5,192 bases of DNA from Candidatus Falkowiibacteriota bacterium (GTDB lineage Bacteria; Patescibacteriota; Patescibacteriia; Patescibacteriales; JALSMD01), in contig JALSMD010000003.1 of NCBI GenBank assembly GCA_026987855.1, forward strand, positions 1 through 5,192, read 5' to 3'. The notes beneath the pieces are model-generated. The model saw only the letters and a list, made by a program, of their open reading frames with translations. It did not search any database and had not been told where the DNA came from. Both the position numbers and the translations under genes were made by a program. Shown piece after piece: positions 1 through 5,192 of this stretch. How positions within the stretch are numbered: the stretch's first letter is position 1; the number at the start of each line of letters is the position of its first letter.

Positions 1-608
1 ACCTTTAATCCTAACTGAGACGCTTTCTTAGTAGCGATAGGATCAAATGGCGCATTAAGTCCTGGCGACCACCTATTTCCGACTATTTTTTGAAAATCAG
101 CCCAGTTTATTTTCTTTATTTTTTTTGCGTTTTTATTTTTTCGAGGGTCTTTATCATAGACATAATTAATGTTTGATAAATTGATAATAGTTTTAACTTC
201 ATACTCTTGTGCTATCATTGCCGCTACATAATCAGTGGACCACCCCGGCTTCCATCCTCCAGCAACAATAATTTTTTCCTTTGCGGGCATATGTATTGTT
301 GGATTTTTAATTATTTCTGGGTGAGCTATTTTTCTAAAAATAGTTCTTAAAAGATGAGCATTGAGACGAGTAGAATGAATTCCCAGCCAATCTCTGTCAT
401 CGTTGGTAACTTTTATTATTTTATCTGCGGCTTCTATATAGTTTCTGGCTGTAGCCCCTCCGCCGGCTACAAGAAAAAATTTTTTATTTTGTTTTACTTG
501 TTTTAAAATTAGTTTTCTAAAATTTTTTAAAAATTTCCAATCAATTCCTTTTTGAGTAACAATTAGAGATCCCCCAAGAGAGATAACAAAAGTTTTGGTT
601 CTGGGCAT
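1..608 (-). CDS. pyrH: UMP kinase, archaeal-type subfamily (3' end beyond window)
   Basis: The product phosphorylates UMP to UDP with ATP in cytoplasmic pyrimidine nucleotide synthesis. It belongs to the amino acid kinase fold. Visible on the minus strand are 202 complete codons: the phosphate-binding ISLGGSL at residues 9-15, a second glycine loop GGGATAR at 49-55, the conserved DWLGIHSTRLNA at 73-84, GWKPGWSTDY at 118-127, the nucleotide-binding VYDKDPR at 150-156, and PGLNAPFDPIA at 182-192. The TRLNA block and the DPIA block match the archaeal-type UMP kinases rather than the E. coli-type PyrH; this is from family knowledge. The usual length is about 220-235 aa, so roughly 20-30 residues lie outside the window. 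The start at 608 is the ATG directly before the first beta strand; no Shine-Dalgarno precedes it. It follows uvrA in the same direction, with a terminator hairpin between them. Another amino acid kinase is possible but unlikely. Confidence 0.9.
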   Translation of the reverse strand, partial: MPRTKTFVISLGGSLIVTQKGIDWKFLKNFRKLILKQVKQNKKFFLVAGGGATARNYIEAADKIIKVTNDDRDWLGIHSTRLNAHLLRTIFRKIAHPEIIKNPTIHMPAKEKIIVAGGWKPGWSTDYVAAMIAQEYEVKTIINLSNINYVYDKDPRKNKNAKKIKKINWADFQKIVGNRWSPGLNAPFDPIATKKASQLGLK

Positions 609-632
609 AATTTTAGTAGTTAAAAGTTAATT

Positions 633-665
633 AAAAAAGGATGATTTTTAAAACCATCCTTTTTT
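633..665 (-). terminator. Intrinsic terminator after uvrA
   Basis: An 11-bp perfect stem joins 633-643 with 655-665 around an 11-nt loop, and the outer part is an A6/T6 pairing, so a U6 run ends the hairpin. The G+C core is GGATG/CATCC. In the minus-strand transcript the stem can extend through a G-U pair (654/644) into a U/A stretch, whereas on the plus strand the same position is an A-C mismatch; this slightly favours leftward function, though the A/T flanks would allow both directions. The hairpin base overlaps the uvrA stop codon (666-664). No plus-strand gene lies upstream to use it. Confidence 0.75.
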
Positions 666-3516
666 ATTTTAATATTTGTTTTAAATATTTTCCTGTCCAA
701 CTTTTTTTATTTTTTGCTACTTCTAAAGGTGTTCCCTGGGCAACTATAAAACCGCCATTATCACCGCCTTCTGGACCAAGATCAATAATCCAATCAACCG
801 ATTTAATTACATCTAGATTGTGTTCAATAATTAAAACAGTATTTCCTTTGTCTACCAATTTATTTAAAACTGATAATAAATTTTTAATGTCTTCAAAGTG
901 AAGTCCGGTGGTTGGTTCATCTAAAATATATAAGGTTCTGCCAGTAGATTTTCTTGATAGTTCAGTGGCTAATTTAATTCGTTGTGCCTCTCCGCCAGAG
1001 AGAGTTGTTGCTGGTTGACCTAGTTTAATATAACCTAACCCGACCTCTTTTAATGTTTTTAATTTTTGTTTTATAATAGGTATGTTTTTAAATAAATTAT
1101 ATGCTTCTTCTACTGTCATGTTTAGAACATCAGAAATGTTTTTCCCTTTATAAAATATTTCTAACACTTCTTTGTTGTAGCGCGTTCCGTGACATACCTC
1201 ACATTCAACATAGATGTCTGGCAAAAATTGCATTTCAATTTTTATCATCCCATCACCAGCACAAGCCTCACATCGCCCCCCGCTAACATTAAAAGAAAAG
1301 CGTCCTGCTTTATAACCGCGAATTTTTGCTTCTGGTAAGCTAGCAAACAATTCACGGATAGGAGTAAAGGCTCCGGTGTAGGTAGCAGGATTAGATCTGG
1401 GAGTGCGTCCTATTGGCGATTGGTCAATATTAATCACTTTATCAATGTATTCAAGACCTTCTATTTTTTTGTGTTTGCCAGGCACAGCAGTAGAGCGATA
1501 AAATTTTTGACTTAAAGCCTTTGCTAAAATGTCTGTCATTAAAGTAGATTTTCCTGATCCAGAAACACCAGTAATAGCTACGAATTTTCCTAAAGGTATG
1601 CTAACATCAATATTTTTTAGATTATGCTCAGAAGCACCAATAATTTTTAGACTTTTTCCTAATCCAGAACGATATTTATGGGGCGTAGGAATTGTCTTTT
1701 TCCCAGATAAATATTGTCCAGTTAAAGATTTGCTGTTGCGTTTTATTTGTTTAGGATTGCCAGCGGCAACTACTTTACCTCCATGTTCGCCTGCTCCTGG
1801 CCCAATATCTATAATCCAATCAGAAGCTTCCATAGTGGCCTGATCGTGTTCTACCACAATTACTGTATTGTTTAGGTCACGCAATTTTTTTAAAGTAGAT
1901 ATTAACTTATTATTATCTCTTTGATGAAGGCCAATTGAGGGTTCATCTAAGACATAAAGAACGCCGGTTAAACTTGATCCAATTTGGGTGGCTAAACGAA
2001 TGCGTTGAGCCTCACCGCCAGAAAGAGTGTTAGCCGCCCTGTCTAGAGTTAAATAATTTAAACCAACATTGTTTAAAAATTCTAACCGAGCAATAATCTC
2101 TTTTAAAATTTGAGAAGATATTTTTTTGTCGCGTGCTGACATATTTTTTTCAGCTGTTAAGCTAGAAAAAAATTTTTGAGCTTCATCAATAGACTTTGTG
2201 CTTACATCGTGAATAGAGTAATTTTTTATTTTAACAGCCAAAAATTCAGGCTTCAACCTTTTCCCTTTACAAGTGGGACAAACAAGATGCCTCATATATT
2301 TTTCAATTTCTTTTTTAATGTATTCTGATTCTGTTTGTCGGTACCTTTTTTCTAAAATTGGAATAATGCCTTCAAATTCAGAATTAAATTCTCCCAGGAC
2401 ATTGCTAGTTTCATAGTTTATGTGGTAACTTTGCTCACCTGTTCCATAAAGAATAATTTGTAATTGTTTGGAAGTTAAATTTTTTAAAGGAGTATTTAAA
2501 TCAAATCCATGAAATTCCCCCACTGTTCCTAATAGTTGTAAAAACCAATGTTGCGCCCCCATAACATTACGCGCTAGCGGCTTTATAGCGCCTTGGGCAA
2601 TGGTTAGGTTTTTGTTTAATATTAAGTCAGGATTAATAACCAACTTGCTTCCCAAACCAGAACAATCAGGACAGGCGCCATGAGGGGAATTAAAAGAAAA
2701 GTTGCGCGGTTCAATTTCCGGCAAACTAATGCCACAGTCGGGACAGGCAAATAATTGAGAAAATATTTTTTCTTCTTTTTTTTCAGGGACCTTTATTATA
2801 ACCAAACCATTAGATAGATCTAGGGCCTTTTCTGTGGCTTCATACAACCTTGCTAGATCGTCTTTATCAGAAGTAATAGTTAGCTTATCAATTACAATTT
2901 CAATGTTATGTTTTTTCTTTTTATCAATATTTAAATCACCAGCCTCTTCAATAGAGTAAATATCTCCATCAACCCTTACTCTAGAAAAACCAGCTTGTTC
3001 AATTCTTTTTAAAATATTTTTATGCTCCCCTTTCTTGTCTTTAATAATTGGAGACAGAACCAAAACATTTTGCGATAAATAATTTTTTTTAATTTGGCTT
3101 ATAATTTCATCTAAGGAATATTGCTTTATTTTGCGGCCGCATTTAGGGCAGTGAGGGACACCAATCCTAGCAAATAAAAGCCGCATATAGTCATATATTT
3201 CTGTAACAGTGCCAACAGTTGACCTTGGGTTATGAGAAGCTGATTTTTGGTCAATTGAAATAGCTGGAGACAAGCCCTCAATTAGGTCTACATCAGCCTT
3301 TTCCATTAAACCAATAAATTGTCGCGCATAGGAAGACAGAGATTCAACATAACGTCTTTGTCCTTCAGCGTAAATTGTATCAAAAGCAAGACTGGATTTA
3401 CCTGAGCCAGAAATGCCAGTAATAACTACCAATTTGTTGCGAGGGATTTTGACATTTATGTTTTTTAAGTTGTGAACGCGAGCACCTTTAATAATTATAA
3501 ATTTATTATCACTCAT
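664..3516 (-). CDS. uvrA: Excinuclease ABC subunit A (UvrA)
   Basis: UvrA is the damage-recognition ATPase of nucleotide excision repair; as a dimer it scans DNA and loads UvrB. The 950-aa product is close to the usual 940-960 aa and looks complete. In order: Walker A GISGSGKS at 34-41; the insertion with UvrB-binding region, roughly 130-250; a zinc module with C258, C261, C282 and C285; signature LSGGEAQ at 498-504; Walker B ending in D524-E525; second Walker A GVSGSGKS at 650-657; second zinc module C749, C752, C772 and C775; second signature LSGGEAQ at 839-845; and Walker B D866-E867. Extra CxxC pairs sit at 123-126 and 413-416, as in many UvrAs. The reading frame stays open 21 codons upstream to a TTG at 3579, but that stretch holds the predicted -35 and -10 boxes, and family alignment begins right after MSDNK, so ATG 3516 is chosen. 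No Shine-Dalgarno is visible. uvrB and uvrC are not in the window. Confidence 0.98.
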   Translation of the reverse strand: MSDNKFIIIKGARVHNLKNINVKIPRNKLVVITGISGSGKSSLAFDTIYAEGQRRYVESLSSYARQFIGLMEKADVDLIEGLSPAISIDQKSASHNPRSTVGTVTEIYDYMRLLFARIGVPHCPKCGRKIKQYSLDEIISQIKKNYLSQNVLVLSPIIKDKKGEHKNILKRIEQAGFSRVRVDGDIYSIEEAGDLNIDKKKKHNIEIVIDKLTITSDKDDLARLYEATEKALDLSNGLVIIKVPEKKEEKIFSQLFACPDCGISLPEIEPRNFSFNSPHGACPDCSGLGSKLVINPDLILNKNLTIAQGAIKPLARNVMGAQHWFLQLLGTVGEFHGFDLNTPLKNLTSKQLQIILYGTGEQSYHINYETSNVLGEFNSEFEGIIPILEKRYRQTESEYIKKEIEKYMRHLVCPTCKGKRLKPEFLAVKIKNYSIHDVSTKSIDEAQKFFSSLTAEKNMSARDKKISSQILKEIIARLEFLNNVGLNYLTLDRAANTLSGGEAQRIRLATQIGSSLTGVLYVLDEPSIGLHQRDNNKLISTLKKLRDLNNTVIVVEHDQATMEASDWIIDIGPGAGEHGGKVVAAGNPKQIKRNSKSLTGQYLSGKKTIPTPHKYRSGLGKSLKIIGASEHNLKNIDVSIPLGKFVAITGVSGSGKSTLMTDILAKALSQKFYRSTAVPGKHKKIEGLEYIDKVINIDQSPIGRTPRSNPATYTGAFTPIRELFASLPEAKIRGYKAGRFSFNVSGGRCEACAGDGMIKIEMQFLPDIYVECEVCHGTRYNKEVLEIFYKGKNISDVLNMTVEEAYNLFKNIPIIKQKLKTLKEVGLGYIKLGQPATTLSGGEAQRIKLATELSRKSTGRTLYILDEPTTGLHFEDIKNLLSVLNKLVDKGNTVLIIEHNLDVIKSVDWIIDLGPEGGDNGGFIVAQGTPLEVAKNKKSWTGKYLKQILK

Positions 3517-3550
3517 ATAAAAAGTTATTTGTAAACAAAATTTAATCATT

Positions 3551-3579
3551 ATTATATAATGTTTTTTTAAAACAATCAA
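3551..3579 (-). promoter_or_regulatory. Predicted sigma70-type promoter of uvrA
   Basis: Read on the minus strand, TTGATT (3579-3574) is a good -35 box, followed by a 17-bp spacer and a perfect TATAAT -10 box (3556-3551). Transcription would start near 3544, giving a 5' leader of about 28 nt before ATG 3516. The predicted start excludes the upstream TTG reading of uvrA. I saw no LexA-like palindrome (GAAC-N4-GTTC or CTG-N10-CAG) overlapping it. Confidence 0.65.
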
Positions 3580-3603
3580 GATTAAAAATTTATCATTTAT
3601 AAC

Positions 3604-3657
3604 TTTAGACCTAAAAAATATAAACTAAAATTAGAGATTAGTTTAATTTGAAATTAA
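3604..3657. repeat. Cluster of small AT-rich dyads in the uvrA-rnhB spacer
   Basis: Three short inverted repeats lie close together: TTTAG-AC-CTAAA at 3604-3615, TAAACTAA at 3621-3628 pairing with TTAGTTTA at 3638-3645 across a 9-nt gap, and TTAATTT-G-AAATTAA at 3643-3657. The last two overlap by three bases, so as hairpins they exclude each other. The block 3601-3660 holds only 10 G/C bases in 60, so such dyads can arise by chance. They lie upstream of both predicted transcription starts, where an operator could sit, but nothing shows that they are one. Confidence 0.3.
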
Positions 3658-3769
3658 GAATAATTATTGTCTTTAAATTATCCTTTTGGTTTTTTATGTT
3701 TAGCTTTTTGTTGGTTAATATCCATTTTAGTTTTTTGCTAATGATTTGTTATGCGTTTTTAAATTATTG

Positions 3770-3778
3770 TGCTATACT
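3770..3778 (+). promoter_or_regulatory. Predicted extended -10 promoter of rnhB
   Basis: TGC directly followed by TATACT (3773-3778) forms an extended -10 element. A convincing -35 box at the normal distance is absent; TTGTTA at 3746-3751 is 21 bp away, too far for a standard spacer. Transcription would start near 3785, leaving only about 6 nt before ATG 3791, so the message would be nearly leaderless. It probably drives rnhB and the downstream isomerase gene together. Confidence 0.5.
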
Positions 3779-3790
3779 TTAATTAAAAAT

Positions 3791-4420
3791 ATGATAGATT
3801 TAAGCGAAGAAAAAAGAATATTTGAGCGTGGCTTAAAGTTTGTTGGTGGCATTGATGAGGCTGGTCGGGGTCCATTAGCAGGACCAGTAGTTGCCGCTTG
3901 TGTAGTTCTAGGAAATAATTTTAAAATTGATAATAAAAAATTAAAATTAGTAAAGGACTCTAAGAAGTTGAGCCCTAAAAGAAGAGAAGAATTATTTTCT
4001 GTTATTCAAGAAGAGGTCCTTGATTTTGGTATAGGAATTTGTGATCAAGAAACTATAGATAGAATAAATGTTTTAGAAGCATCTTTTTTAGCAATGAAAA
4101 AGGCAATTAGTGCTTTGCGCCAAAAACCAGACTTTATTGTTTTAGATGGGAGATTGCCTATTCCAAACATAAGCATTCAACAAAGAGTTATTAAAGAGGC
4201 CGATAATACAGTTTTTTGTGTGGCTGCGGCCTCAATTTTAGCTAAAGTAACACGTGATAGGATTATGCTTGAAATGCATGAAAAATATCCTATGTATAGA
4301 TTTGACAAACATAAAGGTTATGGCACAAAACTACATCTGGAAATGTTGGAAAAATTTGGTCCTTGTCCAATACATCGCCGTAGCTTCGCCCCAGTAAAAA
4401 AGTTTTTTAATAATAATTAA
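3791..4420 (+). CDS. rnhB: Ribonuclease HII
   Basis: RNase HII cleaves the RNA strand of RNA/DNA hybrids and nicks DNA 5' of single embedded ribonucleotides, starting ribonucleotide excision repair and helping to remove primers. The 209-aa product has the typical length. Motif I GIDEAGRGPLAGP is at 20-32, supplying D22 and E23 and the GRG loop that contacts the RNA-DNA junction. KDSKKLSPKRRE is at 55-66, LDGR with D119 at 118-121, EADN with D138 at 136-139, and AAASILAKVTRDR at 145-157. HKGYGT at 174-179 holds the conserved junction-sensing tyrosine (Y177). By family knowledge D22, E23, D119 and D138 form the metal-binding DEDD set, so the enzyme should be active. The frame is open 15 codons upstream to a TTG at 3746, but that part spans the predicted promoter and is not family-like, so ATG 3791 is the start. 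No Shine-Dalgarno is seen. It is followed after 9 bp by the isomerase gene. Confidence 0.97.
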   Translation: MIDLSEEKRIFERGLKFVGGIDEAGRGPLAGPVVAACVVLGNNFKIDNKKLKLVKDSKKLSPKRREELFSVIQEEVLDFGIGICDQETIDRINVLEASFLAMKKAISALRQKPDFIVLDGRLPIPNISIQQRVIKEADNTVFCVAAASILAKVTRDRIMLEMHEKYPMYRFDKHKGYGTKLHLEMLEKFGPCPIHRRSFAPVKKFFNNN

Positions 4421-4429
4421 AATAAATTT

Positions 4430-5192
4430 ATGTTAGATTGTTTATCTAGATATCAAGATAATAAGCAAATTATCAAGTCAATCCAATATTTACCAGATCA
4501 AATTCGTGATGTATTAGGACAGGCACGTTTAATCAAAATTCCAGCTGAATACAAAAGCGTATCTAGAGTAGTAGTAAATGGTATGGGTGGTTCTAATTTG
4601 GGAGCAAGGATTGTTAAGTCAGTTACCATTGACAAATTAAAAGCACCCTTAGATATAGTTCCGGGGTATGAAGTGCCTTCGTATGTTGATAAAAATACTC
4701 TTTATATCCTTTCTTCTTATTCAGGCACCACTGAAGAACCATTAAGCGTTTATAATAAGATAAAAAAAAGGGGGGCGAAAATATTAGCTATTACCTCTGG
4801 CGGAAAAATGGAGACTTTAATGCTTAAAGATAATATTCCTGGAATTATTTTTAAGCCGCGTTTTAATCCTTCTGGTCTGCCGCGTTTAGCGCTTGGATAT
4901 TCTGTATTTGGGACAATGATTTTATTGGCTAAATCAGGTCTATTTTCCATTAAAATTAAAGAAATAAAAGAAATTATTAATCAACTTGAAATTAGTGATC
5001 GTCTTTTACGACCACGAATAAAAGAAAAAAATAACATTGCCAAACAAATAGCCTTAAATTTTTATAAAAAAATACCAGTTTTAGTAGGAGCTGAATTTTT
5101 AACTGGTAATTTACATGCCTGGCGAAATCAGCTTTGTGAGACTAGTAAAAACTTCGCTCTCTATTTGACTTTACCTGACCTTAATCATTTTG
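4430..5192 (+). CDS. Bifunctional phosphoglucose/phosphomannose isomerase (3' end beyond window)
   Basis: The product should interconvert glucose-6-phosphate or mannose-6-phosphate with fructose-6-phosphate in the cytoplasm, feeding glycolysis and sugar-nucleotide synthesis. 254 codons are visible of a family length near 320-350. The first SIS domain carries NGMGGSNLG at 50-58, the phosphate-binding SSYSGTTEE at 95-103, and AITSGGKME at 120-128. GLPRLALGYS at 149-158 contains the conserved arginine R152. The second SIS half shows GNLHAWRNQLCETSK at 226-240 and LPDLNH at 248-253. By comparison with the Pyrobaculum-type enzymes I take E237 and H253, 16 residues apart as in that family, as catalytic. 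NQLCE has C236 where asparagine is common. The start ATG 4430 lies 9 bp after the rnhB stop with no Shine-Dalgarno, implying cotranscription. The missing C-terminus should hold the catalytic lysine and further substrate contacts. A classical long Pgi or a type I mannose-6-P isomerase does not fit. Confidence 0.92.
   Translation, partial: MLDCLSRYQDNKQIIKSIQYLPDQIRDVLGQARLIKIPAEYKSVSRVVVNGMGGSNLGARIVKSVTIDKLKAPLDIVPGYEVPSYVDKNTLYILSSYSGTTEEPLSVYNKIKKRGAKILAITSGGKMETLMLKDNIPGIIFKPRFNPSGLPRLALGYSVFGTMILLAKSGLFSIKIKEIKEIINQLEISDRLLRPRIKEKNNIAKQIALNFYKKIPVLVGAEFLTGNLHAWRNQLCETSKNFALYLTLPDLNHF

Larger units (their letters stand above)
3517..3790. other. Divergent intergenic spacer between uvrA and rnhB
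   Basis: This spacer separates the two divergently transcribed gene pairs. It holds the predicted uvrA promoter at its left edge and the predicted rnhB promoter at its right edge, about 240 bp apart between predicted starts. The middle is very AT-rich: an A-biased block with small dyads (about 3601-3660), then a strongly T-biased block (3681-3760, 49 T against 11 A). I see no tRNA, riboswitch, convincing small RNA or gene in it. Tiny open frames exist (3696-3782 on plus, 3678-3725 on minus) but look like products of base composition. Confidence 0.7.

Noticed and set aside
667..700. Possible pyrH promoter inside the uvrA 3' end (TTGGAC, then TATTAA on the minus strand)
   Set aside because: The spacing is about 20 bp, the -10 match is weak, and the transcript would run straight into the terminator hairpin.
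641..901. Plus-strand open frame of 86 codons
   Set aside because: It lies antisense to the 3' end of uvrA, begins inside the terminator hairpin, and shows no family features; a shadow of uvrA.
1101..1286. Plus-strand open frame of 61 codons
   Set aside because: Antisense to the second zinc-module region of uvrA; no start signal and no recognisable protein.
1529..1843. Plus-strand open frame of 104 codons
   Set aside because: Antisense to the conserved second Walker A region of uvrA; its length follows from uvrA codon constraints.
3517..3579. 21-codon N-terminal extension of uvrA from a TTG codon
   Set aside because: It covers the predicted -35 and -10 boxes, and UvrA family similarity begins after the ATG at 3516.
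3678..3725. 15-codon lysine-rich minus-strand frame in the spacer
   Set aside because: The A-rich strand automatically encodes Lys; too short and without a ribosome site or promoter of its own.
3696..3782. 28-codon hydrophobic open frame before rnhB, possible leader peptide
   Set aside because: The T-rich block automatically encodes Phe and Leu; there is no ribosome site, and the predicted rnhB promoter sits inside its end.
4750..4950. Minus-strand open frame of 66 codons
   Set aside because: Antisense to the SIS-domain coding region of the isomerase; no independent evidence.
1..5192. TGA recoding, as in some CPR lineages, or frameshifted genes
   Set aside because: Both complete genes end in TAA, I saw no in-frame TGA in the four reading frames, and every expected motif is in one continuous frame.
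1..5192. CRISPR array, insertion sequence, tRNA, or a novel defence-type system
   Set aside because: No regularly spaced repeats, transposase motifs, terminal inverted repeats or cloverleaf-like segments were seen; the four genes are recognised housekeeping families.

Overview
This window looks like an ordinary chromosomal segment from an AT-rich bacterium, most likely of the Candidate Phyla Radiation / Patescibacteria (Parcubacteria-like). I infer this from four things: strong A/T bias in codons and spacers; a UMP kinase of the archaeal-type subfamily with the form I associate with this group (GGSLIV near the start, then GWKPGWSTDY); a compact bifunctional phosphoglucose/phosphomannose isomerase; and bacterial UvrA and RNase HII genes with sigma70-like promoters but no Shine-Dalgarno sequences. 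The lineage call is inference from remembered family features, not a search result.

Layout: two genes point left and two point right from a roughly 270-bp AT-rich divergent spacer. Leftward are uvrA (3516 to 664, complete, 950 aa) and then pyrH (608 to beyond position 1, 3' end missing). An intrinsic terminator hairpin overlaps the uvrA stop codon and separates the two. Rightward are rnhB (3791 to 4420, complete, 209 aa) and, 9 bp later, a bifunctional phosphoglucose/phosphomannose isomerase gene (4430 to beyond 5192, 3' end missing). These two probably form one transcript.

Functions: uvrA (damage recognition in nucleotide excision repair) and rnhB (removal of RNA from RNA/DNA hybrids and of misincorporated ribonucleotides) both serve genome maintenance and are divergently transcribed. 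pyrH (UMP to UDP) supplies pyrimidine nucleotides, and the isomerase supplies fructose-6-phosphate from glucose-6-P or mannose-6-P. I see no evidence that the four work as one dedicated system; this reads as housekeeping gene packing.

The points most worth a second look are modest: absence of Shine-Dalgarno sequences at all four starts, a predicted almost leaderless rnhB transcript, a terminator leaving only about 24 bp for any separate pyrH promoter, and a divergent spacer with overlapping dyads and a sharply T-biased block. I found no mobile element, CRISPR array, tRNA, rRNA or novel defence-like system.
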